A DNA stretch of 51,076 nt from JBGFRR01 sp041695045 (lineage in GTDB: Bacteria > Bacteroidota > Ignavibacteria > UBA10030), in contig JBGFRR010000016.1 of assembly GCA_041695045.1 (NCBI GenBank), positions 1 to 51,076 on the forward strand. Reading direction: 5' to 3'. Below, in pieces: positions 1 to 9,036 of this stretch. Positions within the stretch are counted from its first letter, which is position 1, and the number at the start of each line of letters is the position of its first letter. The translations under genes were made by a program, and so were the position numbers. The notes beneath the pieces are model-generated. The model worked only from the letters and a program-made list of their open reading frames with translations, did not search any database and was not told the DNA's origin.

Positions 1-780
<780 letters not shown>

Positions 781-895
781 GTGTTCTCTCCTTTTTTCTT
801 AGATGTGGGTTCGTGCAGCTAACAATAAAAGGTCAGCCGCGTCCGTTTGACACCTTGCCGCGGGCCGTACAGGTCGACCAATTGCGCGCGGCCAC

Positions 896-1375
896 TCAGA
901 GCAGCAGCGCGGCGACGAAGATGCCGACCATCATGAACACGATCGCCAACTTCGCAACCGTTCCGGCCACGAGTCCGAGCCAGGTCGCGATGCCGACTCT
1001 GCCCGCGCGTAGCGCGTCGCGCCGCGCGAGGTATTCGCCGATCGCCGCTCCGGCAAGCGGCAGCAGGACCAGCCCGATTAATCCGGTGAACATGCCGGCC
1101 ACGGTGCCGACCGCGGCGCCGATCAGCCCCTGCTTGCTCGCGCCGGCGCGCTGCGCGGCAATCGTGCTCGCCACATAGTCGACGATCACTCCGATCGCCG
1201 CCAGTACCCCGAGCAGCGCCACCGTCCAGACACCGATCACGGCGAAGTCACCGATCCAGGCCGCGAGGAGCATGCCGGCGAACACGAGCACGACACCCGG
1301 TAGAGCGGGCAGGACGACGCCAGCGATGCCGAGCACGATCAGTGCCACCGCGATGATCCACAAGAAGGTCGTCAC
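896..1375 (-). CDS. DUF456 family small membrane protein
   Basis: A 159-residue, almost wholly hydrophobic protein with about four or five membrane spans. The Gly/Ala-rich N-terminal hairpin (VLPALPGVVLVFAGMLLAAW) and the later repeat of that pattern are typical of DUF456. The function of the family is unknown. The start is a GTG at 1375 that overlaps the stop of a short upstream frame (GTGA). It lies downstream of, and in the same orientation as, a cassette-like block, and upstream of katG with about 115 bases between them. Base composition is G+C-rich like katG. Family assignment is from the pattern of conserved Gly/Pro in the hairpins; role not known. Confidence 0.75.
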   Translation of the reverse strand: MTTFLWIIAVALIVLGIAGVVLPALPGVVLVFAGMLLAAWIGDFAVIGVWTVALLGVLAAIGVIVDYVASTIAAQRAGASKQGLIGAAVGTVAGMFTGLIGLVLLPLAGAAIGEYLARRDALRAGRVGIATWLGLVAGTVAKLAIVFMMVGIFVAALLL

Positions 1376-1485
1376 CGCTTACCCATGACTTTGATAATGA
1401 GGTACCGGCTCACGCCGTATTCAGCCTTGGCCGTTACGTCGCTCAATGTCGCCCCTTTTCGATTCCATTCACCGTATTCCACCAT
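1372..1485 (-). pseudogene. Short ORF fragment containing an EYGEWNRKGATLSD motif
   Basis: A 37-residue frame starting at the ATG at 1485, preceded by AGAGGG. Its beginning (EYGEWNRKGATLSDVTAK) resembles, from memory, the N-terminus of a small family of hypothetical proteins of about 65-80 residues that recur in environmental genomes. Here the resemblance stops after EYGVSR and the frame ends at the start of the DUF456 gene. It is best read as a 5' piece cut off by recombination. The same frame stays open upstream to 1603, but that stretch spans a half attC-like site and is probably not translated. Function unknown. Confidence 0.35.
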
Positions 1486-1545
1486 TATGCCCTCTTTTTT
1501 CATTTGGGCGACGAGATTGCCCCCGTTTAGACCCGTCAGCGACCG

Positions 1546-1552
1546 GTTAGGC
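1546..1552 (-). mobile_element. Partial integron core site (R''-like GCCTAAC)
   Basis: Read on the minus strand, GCCTAAC fits the R'' consensus RYYYAAC and lies about 37 bases past the stop of the DUF2442 gene, where an attC should begin. No matching GTTRRRY partner and no palindromic arm are visible in the next 150 bases, so if this is an attC only its first half remains. A seven-base match alone is weak; support comes from the position and from the complete attC at 2191-2256. Confidence 0.3.
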
Positions 1553-1588
1553 GCTATCCCCACTTTGAACCAACGATGACGACACGTC

Positions 1589-1909
1589 TCAAGCCGTCGC
1601 TTTCACGCGCTTGGTTGCTCCAGGGATTTTTCGTCGCTGAGGCGGCACTCGACGCTTGGGACGGCGAGCAGGTATGCCATAAAGCATCCCCCACGCACTA
1701 ATGTCCTCATCAAGCTCTGGCCAGCGAACGCCCTGCCCGTTTCCTATGATCTCAAATTTGTTGCGCTGTTGGGGGGTTGCTTCAGACAGACGCCACGACC
1801 AAGCCAGCGGCACGCTCACCGTGCGTCCATCAGACAGTTGTGCAACAAGGCTATCGTTTGCCACTTTGAAAGAGACGATACGCGGTTGATTACTCACCAC
1901 AGTGTTCAT
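1589..1909 (-). CDS. DUF2442 domain protein
   Basis: A 106-residue protein starting MNTVVSNQPRIV. It contains the typical DUF2442 core: a beta-rich stretch with 'DGRTVSVPLAWSWRL', then a pattern ending 'GVRWPELDEDIS', which is the signature of the family. The tail is strongly basic (RRPKRRVPPQRRK). The start ATG at 1909 overlaps the end of the DUF4160 gene, so the two are translationally coupled. DUF4160-DUF2442 pairs are common accessory modules and are often treated as toxin-antitoxin-like, though no activity is established here. The pair sits between a complete attC (upstream) and a partial one (downstream), so it looks like an integron gene cassette. Confidence 0.85.
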   Translation of the reverse strand: MNTVVSNQPRIVSFKVANDSLVAQLSDGRTVSVPLAWSWRLSEATPQQRNKFEIIGNGQGVRWPELDEDISAWGMLYGIPARRPKRRVPPQRRKIPGATKRVKATA

Positions 1910-2129
1910 CCCATGCCTCCAAAATTCGTTCAAGATGTTTTGAGATGATTGTGCGAATGCGATTGAGTTCTACGGCTGAGAATCCATCATTGGTACTCAA
2001 TGCTACAGGTTCAAGCCAAAACTTGCACATTTTCCTTTCGCGGCGGACGTGAACATGTTTCGGCTCATTGCAGTCGAAACTGTAGAAGAAGAAACCGTAA
2101 GGCCCTGGTATGCCACGAACTGTTGGCAT
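1890..2129 (-). CDS. DUF4160 domain protein
   Basis: A 79-residue protein beginning MPTVRGIPGPYGFFFYSFD and continuing CNEPKHVHVRRER. The 'PxxxxxxF.S.D..EP.H.HV.R' pattern defines DUF4160. The start at the ATG at 2129 matches the family N-terminus (MPTV...); the longer upstream frame runs through the attC site and is rejected. It is the first gene of the coupled pair with DUF2442, overlapping it by 20 bases. Possible component of a toxin-antitoxin-like system; this is inferred from how often the two occur together and is not seen directly. Confidence 0.85.
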   Translation of the reverse strand: MPTVRGIPGPYGFFFYSFDCNEPKHVHVRRERKMCKFWLEPVALSTNDGFSAVELNRIRTIISKHLERILEAWDEHCGE

Positions 2130-2190
2130 CAATGCCCCTCTGCGTGAGAATTCAACTTCTGCATGGCTGGTGCAACTCCCCGGCGTATGC

Positions 2191-2256
2191 GCCCAACGCC
2201 TTGCCGATAACCTGCGGGCGCCGAAGGCGACCGTCAGGTTCATCGGCTTGTTAGAC
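2191..2256 (-). mobile_element. Integron attC recombination site
   Basis: Read on the minus strand the site begins GTCTAAC (R'', fits RYYYAAC) and ends GTTGGGC (R', fits GTTRRRY), 66 bases in all. Between them the arms GCCGATGAACCTG and CAGGTTATCGGC pair with one unpaired extra base. An extrahelical base of this kind is the hallmark of attC hairpins recognised by IntI. It follows the metallopeptidase gene at the spacing expected for its cassette and precedes the DUF4160/DUF2442 cassette. No integrase gene is in the window. All elements were read directly from the sequence. Confidence 0.8.
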
Positions 2257-2272
2257 GCCCGACACGTGGTGT

Positions 2273-2300
2273 CCGGGTTCTCTGATAAGGCAAAACCCGG
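2273..2300. terminator. Hairpin between metallopeptidase gene and attC
   Basis: CCGGGTT at 2273-2279 pairs with AACCCGG at 2294-2300 around a 14-base loop. It lies 35 bases past the metallopeptidase stop codon (minus strand). There is no clear T-run, so it may be a weak terminator or just structure in the cassette tail. Confidence 0.3.
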
Positions 2301-2334
2301 CGCCCGACGACGTGGCTGATCCGCGCGAGGAGGA

Positions 2335-3663
2335 CTAACTGTCTTTCGCAAGAGTGAAGTCGCCGGCCCGCGCAGCCGGAACCAGCTTCCAACCCTCAGT
2401 AAGCGTGAGCGTCCAGCCGTCCCCCTCAAGCGTTGGTCCTACAGGCGTCCCTGGTGCCGGTACTCGGGCTTCAGATACCCTGCCTCCTTGATCACGGGAC
2501 AAGAGGACGCCACCGGTCACTTGAAGAACTCCCCACTCGTCGGTGACCCGTGATGTCAGGTAGACCGTTCCCAGCTCACCCAACGCCTCGGCTCCTTGAG
2601 GATTGAACGTGTAGCTCAGGGACTCGCCGAGAGGCAGGATCAGGACGGGTCCATCGACGAAGCGCGCCCGGTGCCGCGCGAGTGCTTGTCGCTGCACTTC
2701 GGCGCGCGCTACCTCTCGAGCCATGACAGCGGCACCGTCATAAGCCAAAGCACGTCGGTTCGCCTCGGACTCTAGGTTTGCAGGAACCACAATCCGGAGG
2801 GCGTTGGCCAGGATGCTCGCAAGGTCGGAATCGCGATTGAGCTGCGAGCGCCAAGCCACCGACGCCTGGTCAAGGAGGATCCCCCACGCCGGACCGGACG
2901 CATAAGCGAATGAGCGAACGAAGCTGCTCCCGGCCTCGTCATGCTCGAGGCGGATCGCCGCTCGGTCGGCGAGGATCGCCTCGGGCCAACCGGAGAGCCG
3001 GTAGCCCGTGTACTCGGCCAGCCCCTCGTTGAGCTCGAGCGCCCGTTCCTGTTCCGCGCCCTGGGGGAAAAGCGAGTGGCGATACCTTCTGAACGTAAGG
3101 GCATCGACGATCGCGCTCCGCCTGCGGTCACCACCATGAATCAGCGCCTCGGCAAGAGCCCGCCACTCCAGCCTCAGCCATGTGCGACCTTCCTGGCTGT
3201 CGAGGTGGCTGTTGGCTGGGTTGCTCCCCGGCAGGCCAAGATCGGCCTGGATGCGGTGAAAGCTCTCGTGCATCAGAAGCCTACCACGGGCGTACTGGTT
3301 CGTTGGCAAAGGCCACATGAGCATTGTCCAGGTTACCCCAGCCCACCGGTACGCCGTGTTGGCAACCGACTCCTGCTCGGGGAGCTTCCCAACGAATACA
3401 CCATAATTCGCGGTCAGATGCCCTTCTTTGTCCGCCTCATTCGCGACGACGTACCGAGTTTCTGGATCGACGAGGAGGATTGGCCCATACAGCCGAACGC
3501 CCCACAGGCGTCCGGCATCAGCCTCAGAGAGTGTCCGGGCATGGTCGAACACCTCCCTGGCCTCGGCTAGGTCGACCGGAGAGTCCTGTGCTCGTGTCGC
3601 TGAAGGCCAAAGGGGCACGAGAAGCAGAAGTAGGCCGAACCGGGGCCAATTGCCGTGCATCAT
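2335..3663 (-). CDS. Secreted zinc metallopeptidase-like protein (HExxH, gluzincin pattern)
   Basis: A 442-residue protein with a clear signal peptide (Arg, then LLLLLVPLWPSATRAQ, cleavage near residue 25). HESFH in 'LMHESFHRIQADLG' fits the HExxH zinc motif, and 'LNEGLAEYTGYRLSG' about 80 residues later supplies the third-ligand glutamate typical of gluzincins (peptidase MA clan). A later beta-rich region (DGWTLTLTEGWKLV) ends the protein. The ATG at 3663 has GAGGAG in front; the next codon is also ATG. The gene is G+C-rich, has an attC site after its stop and a core-site heptamer just before it, so it appears to be an integron cassette. Substrate unknown; motif evidence is direct, the enzyme class is inferred. 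Confidence 0.7.
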   Translation of the reverse strand: MMHGNWPRFGLLLLLVPLWPSATRAQDSPVDLAEAREVFDHARTLSEADAGRLWGVRLYGPILLVDPETRYVVANEADKEGHLTANYGVFVGKLPEQESVANTAYRWAGVTWTMLMWPLPTNQYARGRLLMHESFHRIQADLGLPGSNPANSHLDSQEGRTWLRLEWRALAEALIHGGDRRRSAIVDALTFRRYRHSLFPQGAEQERALELNEGLAEYTGYRLSGWPEAILADRAAIRLEHDEAGSSFVRSFAYASGPAWGILLDQASVAWRSQLNRDSDLASILANALRIVVPANLESEANRRALAYDGAAVMAREVARAEVQRQALARHRARFVDGPVLILPLGESLSYTFNPQGAEALGELGTVYLTSRVTDEWGVLQVTGGVLLSRDQGGRVSEARVPAPGTPVGPTLEGDGWTLTLTEGWKLVPAARAGDFTLAKDS

Positions 3664-3696
3664 GATGACTCCTCCTCAGCGCCAGCGTCTCCGGGT

Positions 3697-3703
3697 GTCT
3701 AAC
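3697..3703 (-). mobile_element. Possible cassette junction (GTTAGAC core site)
   Basis: On the minus strand GTTAGAC fits the R' consensus GTTRRRY and lies just 5' of the metallopeptidase gene, where the preceding attC or attI would end. The base composition also drops sharply from here rightward. No paired arm is visible upstream, so this could be an attI-type edge, a broken attC or chance. Confidence 0.35.
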
Positions 3704-4162
3704 TATTGATTAGATGGTTTCCAGATAAAACCGCTTTCTGGCTTGATTTCCGCATAACATGAACATGGCTTGCTCTAGTAACTTTCTGCTACTCAATCGA
3801 TTGTCATGGACAATTCAAGTCTGGGGAAGGTTATACGGTTTCCGTATAACAACAGTTTTCTACAAGTCATCTGCCGGACTCTTTACGCCGCGTCCACCCC
3901 GCTTCAACACCATGCAACGTGTGGAATATCCACAACCATACCAACTCCTCATCGACTGAACGACACAATATAACCATCGCCCCATGTCTTTTCAAGTCTG
4001 TTCGAAGAACCGCATTGCTTCAACCCCGCAAACGCGCTGCCGGCGAATGTGGTGATGTTGAGCGGACCGATTGTTCTACACGGCATTGCAGTTATGTCGA
4101 TGCGGAAGGGGTCGGGGTGAATTCTCGGGAGTGGTACAGCACAGGTTAGAGGAATTCCTCCG
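3704..4162. other. Non-coding stretch at a composition boundary
   Basis: No convincing gene. Open frames on the plus strand (3759-3959, 3919-4149) have no family features and no good ribosome site. The missing C-terminal part of the Yip1-like protein at 4163-4570 would be expected here on the minus strand but I could not recognise it. The stretch marks the change from G+C-rich cassette DNA to the lower-G+C body. Confidence 0.5.
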
Positions 4163-4570
4163 CTATGCTCTTTGCCAACGTATGTACCGCGGCTGATACA
4201 CGATCGGAAAGTCCCATCTCAGTTGACCATCAAGGAGCTTGACAAGCCACGTAACAACCGCGCTTGCAAGCAGGAAACCGATCGTCGTAACGACAATGGT
4301 TGAAACTCCACTCATGAAGAGTGCGAATGGTCCTGTGGCGAGCGATTCTGCAGTCGCCACTTGCGATTCCGAAAGGCCTTGTTGTACGAGTTTGGTTCGC
4401 AATTGCTCAAGAATGACGTCTCTTTTAAGCCAGGCTACAGCAATCGAGGTGAGTGCAGAAGTTACTACAACCATCGCAAACGGCAGACCCCATGTGGGAT
4501 TCTTGTCCAGATCAAGGAAAAGCCTCTTTGGCGAAACGAAAACCGCGATGAATTTTTGCCAACGATTCAT
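4163..4570 (-). CDS. Yip1-like membrane protein, probably C-terminally truncated
   Basis: 135 residues. The start 'MNRWQKFIAVFVSPKRLFLDLDKNP' followed by a hydrophobic segment (PFAMVVVTSALTSIAVAW), an amphipathic region and a second membrane pair (FALFMSGVSTIVVTTIGFLLASAVVTWLV) matches the front of Yip1-domain proteins. These usually have about 200 residues and five spans. After 'LLDGQLRWDF' the sequence turns polar and stops, so the last two spans are missing; deletion near the composition boundary is likely. The ATG at 4570 overlaps the TGA of the PrsW-like gene (ATGA), so it is the last gene of a coupled operon. Function of bacterial Yip1 proteins is not established. Confidence 0.6.
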   Translation of the reverse strand: MNRWQKFIAVFVSPKRLFLDLDKNPTWGLPFAMVVVTSALTSIAVAWLKRDVILEQLRTKLVQQGLSESQVATAESLATGPFALFMSGVSTIVVTTIGFLLASAVVTWLVKLLDGQLRWDFPIVYQPRYIRWQRA

Positions 4571-5340
4571 CTTCGTCCAGTGTTATGGTTTTCTCGTTTG
4601 AAAAGCACTGTTTCTTTGACATCGACCGGAGATTGTACTCGAATCCTCCGTTCAAGTTGGAAAACATAGATGAAAAGGATAAGAAGACTGATGCTCAATG
4701 GCACTGATGCCAGCGTTGCCGAGATCAAACCGCTTTGATAAAGCATTGCCCCGACATTTATCAACGCATGAAAGCATGCAGCAAGAGCATAAGACCTTAG
4801 TCCGTGTTGTTGTGATATTCCGTGTGCAACAATCGCGGTGAAATAAGCATGAACAAAAACAACGAGAAATCGTTCTCCTAAGAATCCTGTCAGTTCATAA
4901 AGCGGGCCGGATGCTAAATCGGGCATCTTCTGGGAGAATCCCCAGGCAAGATACCAGGCTTCGCCTATTCCAAAACCAAAACCCAAGGTCAGACCAACGC
5001 CATAGGCGTACCCCACTTCCACAAGCTTTCGGCGGAGTGTTGGAAGAACGAGAGGCAAGATTTTTACAGCTTCTTCCGTCGCCGGAGCAACCAGTAAAGC
5101 AATGGGTAAGAACCAGAATGGCCAAGTTTTTGGGTCGGCTTCAAGGGCAAAGGCAGGAAATAGCAACGAGGTGAAGATCGGCTTCTTGATGAGAAGGTTG
5201 ACAAACGGACACAGCGCAATCGTGAGGAAAGTATAGAGGAAAAAAATTGCATACTGGTTCTTGACCCACCCTTTTACGATAACCCAAAGCAATGGAGTTG
5301 CAAGAAGCGTAACAAGCACCGCGTGCACGTAGAAGTTCAT
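4567..5340 (-). CDS. PrsW/CPBP-like intramembrane protease
   Basis: 257 residues with about eight membrane segments. Conserved acidic/His motifs sit in the membrane: 'APATEEAVKILP' (EExxK), 'GFGFGIGEAWYLA' (FxxxE-like), 'VHAYFTAIVAHG' and 'CFHALINVG'. This is the arrangement seen in PrsW-family and CAAX-type intramembrane proteases, which cut membrane substrates such as anti-sigma factors or process peptides. The start is the ATG at 5340 (MNFYVHAV), which overlaps the stop of the PH-like gene as ATGA; the longer upstream frame is an artefact of overlap. The neighbours (PH-like and DUF3108 proteins) do not reveal its substrate. Assignment to PrsW rather than another member of the superfamily is tentative. 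Confidence 0.7.
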   Translation of the reverse strand: MNFYVHAVLVTLLATPLLWVIVKGWVKNQYAIFFLYTFLTIALCPFVNLLIKKPIFTSLLFPAFALEADPKTWPFWFLPIALLVAPATEEAVKILPLVLPTLRRKLVEVGYAYGVGLTLGFGFGIGEAWYLAWGFSQKMPDLASGPLYELTGFLGERFLVVFVHAYFTAIVAHGISQQHGLRSYALAACFHALINVGAMLYQSGLISATLASVPLSISLLILFIYVFQLERRIRVQSPVDVKETVLFKRENHNTGRR

Positions 5341-5840
5341 CGGATTCTCTCCCGAAGTGCGGCGAGGAACTCCACTTCGTTCGCGGGGGTTATGCCGTAA
5401 AGTTGACGGTCTGTTATGATGAGCATAACATCCTTCAACGTTCGCGCAGCACACATCCGGACCCATCCACGGTCGGCATAGTAAATCTTGAACAGCGCAT
5501 AGCCGGGAAGTTTCCACCCGGAGGAGGTGGGATGATAACGCAGATTCGTCTTGACGATTTCTTTGATCTCGTTATACGGAATTACGCTGCGAAACGGACC
5601 ACATCTCAGAACAAGATGCTGTTCATCCAAGGTATATTTCATAGTTGGATAGATTGCGAGAAAGAAAAGGCTTATGATCGAAAAAATTCCAGTCGGGATA
5701 ATAACGGTGAGGAGAAGAGCCAAAGGGACGTTCTCCTCGAGCGAAAGAAGCAGAACTGGTATCCCAATCATGACAGAAGGTATGAGGATGCTGAACAACC
5801 AGCCAAGTGAAGAGAACGCCGGTTTGAAGTCGATAGTCAT
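5337..5840 (-). CDS. Membrane protein with bacterial PH-like domain
   Basis: 167 residues from the ATG at 5840 (MTIDFKPAF), with GAGG 5 bases upstream. Two membrane spans (about residues 10-65) are followed by a PH-like beta domain with the usual 'MKYTLDEQHLVLRCGPFRSVIPYNEI' type opening and a helical end (ANEVEFLAALRERIR). Such proteins are generally of unknown function. It is coupled to the PrsW-like gene downstream. A frameshifted paralogue lies at 8475-8994, with the same 'YGITP' plus terminal helix ending, so the gene was once duplicated together with its surroundings. Confidence 0.7.
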   Translation of the reverse strand: MTIDFKPAFSSLGWLFSILIPSVMIGIPVLLLSLEENVPLALLLTVIIPTGIFSIISLFFLAIYPTMKYTLDEQHLVLRCGPFRSVIPYNEIKEIVKTNLRYHPTSSGWKLPGYALFKIYYADRGWVRMCAARTLKDVMLIITDRQLYGITPANEVEFLAALRERIR

Positions 5841-5847
5841 GACAACC

Positions 5848-6498
5848 TCATGGAATGGAACATTCGAGAAGCTCAATCACTTGTGGACCTGAAACATTCT
5901 TGATGAGCACAGGCGGATGAGCCTTATTGAAAAGGAACCGCTGGAACGGCACCGAAGGCAATTGGGGAAAAATAAGCTTCAATGCGACACAGGTAAATTC
6001 GCCGGCTGCGGCACTCACTGGTTCTTCTTCTAATTGTTCAAGGGTAACGAGAACTTTGGAGGCTGTATTGACATTGATCAAATGGAACTTCTTATCATCA
6101 AGTAATCCAAAGGCGACAGCGCGAAACAGATAGAAGGCTGAACTGTTATCAAAACTCTTCGGCGGCAAATCCAGCGTCACGTTCTGGATTCCGCGTGGGG
6201 TTTGAGCCGTGATGTCCACTTTATGTTTTGCATATGTCGCGCGGATGTCAAATTCGCCTCCCTCTGCAAGAGTGTGAGAAGAATATTCCAGTGGTGCAAA
6301 ATTCTCTTTCCTGACTTTCACGCGTGCGGATTCTCTGGATTTTTCGGTCTCGATATCCGTCTTAATTTCCCAGAGATCTGCAACCTCTTTTAGGGATGTC
6401 CGCAGCGTCCCGGCTGTTTCTGACTTTCTCACATCCTTGAAAAGTTTGATCTGATAGTGTGCCGTTTCTCCAGAAGCGAAAAGAGAATTCATTTTCAT
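5848..6498 (-). CDS. DUF3108-like protein
   Basis: 216 residues. The opening 'NSLFASGETAHYQIKLF' and the alternating beta pattern, with 'VTLDLPPKSFDNSSAFYLFRAVAF' in the middle, resemble DUF3108 proteins, which have a lipocalin-like/VioE-like beta fold and usually an export signal. No signal peptide is visible from this start (MKMNSLFAS), so either the protein is cytoplasmic or the 5' end is altered. It is the first gene of the coupled group DUF3108, PH-like, PrsW-like, Yip1-like. Function unknown; the fold assignment is by pattern only. Confidence 0.5.
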   Translation of the reverse strand: MKMNSLFASGETAHYQIKLFKDVRKSETAGTLRTSLKEVADLWEIKTDIETEKSRESARVKVRKENFAPLEYSSHTLAEGGEFDIRATYAKHKVDITAQTPRGIQNVTLDLPPKSFDNSSAFYLFRAVAFGLLDDKKFHLINVNTASKVLVTLEQLEEEPVSAAAGEFTCVALKLIFPQLPSVPFQRFLFNKAHPPVLIKNVSGPQVIELLECSIP

Positions 6499-6619
6499 AG
6501 CCTATTCCATCTTCAGTGTGAAAAGAGGGAGAAACAACAAGGAAGCAGCAAAAATCCTTCTGAACACATTGCATTTCCATCAATGTGCTTCCTACAAATT
6601 CTGAACAGCGATCTGCAGA

Positions 6620-8350
6620 TTAGGCAGGCGTTCTCTTCGCATCGAAATAGGTACTATCCGACACGATATCAGCCTCTAGTTTGGACACATGATCGACACG
6701 GATAATTCTGCCCTCTCGCATGACTGCAATCCTGTCGGCGAACGATACTGTAGATGGGCGGTGAGCAACAATAATAACCGTGCTCGTCTGCTTGAAGTTA
6801 AGGAGGGAACGCTTGATCTTCTCTTCGGTTTCAGCGTCGATGAAGGATGTAGCCTCGTCGAGAATGACCACCTTCGGATTGATCAGAAATGCCCGAGCAA
6901 GCGCAATCCGTTGGGTCTCACCTGCTGAAATGCTCAATCCCCCCTCGCCGACGCGCGTATTCAACCCATCGGGTAGGTCCGGCAGGAAATCGACGGCCGC
7001 CTTCTTGAGCGTCTCCTGCAGACGGTCCTTTGGAATGGAATTCAATCCGTAGGTGATGTTCTCCAAAATCGTCCCGCTCATCACGTATTCATTCTGCGGC
7101 AAGAACAACACCGAGCGGCGAAGGTCACGAAGAGTAATTCCGCGAATGTCCTTGCCGTCAAGCAGAATAACCCCTCGTTGGGGATCATAAAATCGTACCA
7201 GTAAGCGGCAGAGCGTACTCTTTCCTGCTCCACTTGGCCCGACAATCGCCAGCACTGTCTGTGGTGGTACTTCTAAGCTCATGTCTTGCAGCACCGGTCA
7301 ATTATTGTAAGCAAAGAACACGTTCTTGATGACGATGGAACCCGCTGTGGAGTGGAATCTCGTCGCGGAAGGCACCCCTATCACGGCAGATTTAACGGAC
7401 AGGTATTCGAGATACCGTCTCAAGCTCGCTCGGATTTCCTGAAATGAAAGAAGCAGCGTCGTGATGGCTGAAACGGGACGATAGAGTACATTGGCAAAGA
7501 ACAAAAAGGCCATAAGGGTTCCCAGACTGATCTCTTCACCAATGACTGCCATGCCGCCGTACCAAAGAATGCCGAACATCCAAAGGTTGTTGACAACCAG
7601 GACCGAAATACCTGAGAATTGGTTGATCATGAATGCACGGAGCGACACTTTGACAAGCTCGTGCAACCGCTTGAAGAAGGAGATTTGTTCTAACTTCTCC
7701 GTTGCCATCGAACGCACGAGTTGAATTCTTCGGAAGTGCTCGACAGAATATCCCGTAAGTTCCTGACCCAACTGTTTAGAGAGTTCGGCGTACCGGAGAA
7801 GCGGTTTTCGAAACTTTACAATGATGAAAGCTTGCAGAAGCAAGATGAGAAAGACGAAAATCGCAAGTTGCCAATGCCAGAACAGCATCAGCAAACCGCC
7901 AGTGAAAAGCAGCGCCTGAAGCGGCAACGTGCTGGCAACGCGCCCCCAGGAATCTTCAATGACTTGTGAATCATGCAAGATGCGGTACGATACTTGTCCA
8001 CTGGTAGCATCGCAGAAGAACTCTAAAGACACACCTTGGAGATGCTTGAAGAGATCGAACCGTAGCTTTGCACCCCCTTTCCTCAATGACCGAATCATCA
8101 AATAGTTTGCCCCTACGGAAGTGGTTAGCAGGAGCACGAGGAGAATAACGGAGGCAATTAAGAACAGGGAGAAGAGGGAAGGGTCTTTTTTCGCCAAGAT
8201 GTCGTCAACCAGGAACTTTGTCAGGAGAGGAGGTGCGAGCGTCGAAAGCTCGGCGATCATACCGAGCACAATGCTGGAAAAAACATAGACGCCCTCCCCG
8301 CGCAAGTACTTAAACAGGATTTCAAAATATGTTCGGATGTCGCGAAGCAT
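6620..8350 (-). pseudogene. ABC exporter (permease plus ATPase) interrupted by a stop codon
   Basis: A fused six-span permease and ATPase of the peptide/lipid exporter type. Permease: MLRDIRTYFEILFKYLRGEG onward with repeated spans up to about 7400. ATPase: Walker A GPSGAGKS, Q-loop FLPQNEYVMSG, signature LSISAGETQR and Walker B VVILDEA. Both parts are in the same frame but separated by a TGA at 7295-7297, just after 'FFAYNN', where the family has a short loop before 'PVLQDMSL'. A single substitution would explain it, so this is a nonsense mutation or a sequencing error. An internal ATG allows a separate ATPase to be made. It probably exported the product of a RiPP locus like the one at 11321-13257. 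The 5' flank carries a foreign fragment (next entry). Confidence 0.75.
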
Positions 8351-8385
8351 CGTCAAGATAATATCGATGGAGAAAGGGCATACGT

Positions 8386-8440
8386 AGTAGATTAAGTCGT
8401 GATCGCTCTCTTGGGCAACCTGCATCTCCACTTGACTCAA
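8386..8440 (-). pseudogene. Fragment of a PqqD-GNAT type gene fused in front of the ABC exporter
   Basis: The frame upstream of the exporter encodes MQVAQESDHDLIY, nearly the same as MQIAQESDHGLIY inside the intact PqqD-GNAT gene (about 12180-12220). At DNA level roughly 39 bases match at about 80 percent. After this the frame runs into the exporter. It is the join left by a deletion between a second PqqD-GNAT gene and the exporter gene, direct evidence that another copy of the RiPP locus once stood here. Confidence 0.65.
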
Positions 8441-8474
8441 GCTTGTTGAGCGGTTGACAGACGCAGATGTGGGC

Positions 8475-8994
8475 TCACTTGAGACGCTCTGTTAAGGCTA
8501 CCAGGAAGGCTTGTTGCTCCTTGGGTGTAATTCCATAGATCTCGCTCTCTGTTTCGATCAGAAGAATGTTCTTTGTCCATCTCGTGGCAACCATTTGGAC
8601 TGAACCACGTCCTGCGTAGTTGGCCCTAGCAAGTGCAAAACCCGGGAGGTTTATGCCGATAGAAACTGGACGAGATTGGAAGTTGGTTTCCACAACGCGT
8701 TTGATACTATTTATACGGGATTGTTTTCTTGATTGGTCCGCAGGTGAGAACAAGGGCCGACTCGCCGAGAACGTATCTCATTCTTGAATACATTACCAAG
8801 AGGAAAAGAAAGAGAACAGATAGAGGTCCAACTGTCACGACAGCAGGTATCATCACTTCGACCTTTCCGGCAAAAATAGTAATCAAACTGAGTGCAACAA
8901 GGAATAGAGTGGCCAGTATGCCTGTGCTCAGCCATCCGACGACGTTTAGATCTGCTTCGAAAGTCATTTGATGTTTGTCGTGGGTGCTATCCAT
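8475..8994 (-). pseudogene. Frameshifted PH-like membrane protein (paralogue of 5337-5840)
   Basis: Two overlapping frames together give one protein. The first (ATG at 8994 or 8967) encodes two membrane spans and 'MRYVLGESALVLTCGPIKKTIPYK' then stops. The second, shifted by one base near 8710, continues with 'INSIKRVVETNF...GINLPGFALARANYAGRGSVQMVATRWTKNI' and ends 'YGITPKEQQAFLVALTERLK'. Each piece aligns with the intact PH-like protein at 5337-5840 (LRCGPFRSVIPYNEIKEIVKTN; ...YGITPANEVEFLAALRERIR). One inserted or lost base explains the break. Likely a pseudogene; a sequencing error cannot be excluded. Confidence 0.7.
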
Positions 8995-9036
8995 CGCAGA
9001 TTCCCGCTTACTCAATCCAAGCCAAGAATCGACGCG

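Noticed and set aside
3759..4149. Plus-strand frames in the 459-base gap
   Set aside because: Low-complexity composition for proteins, no domain signal, no ribosome site.
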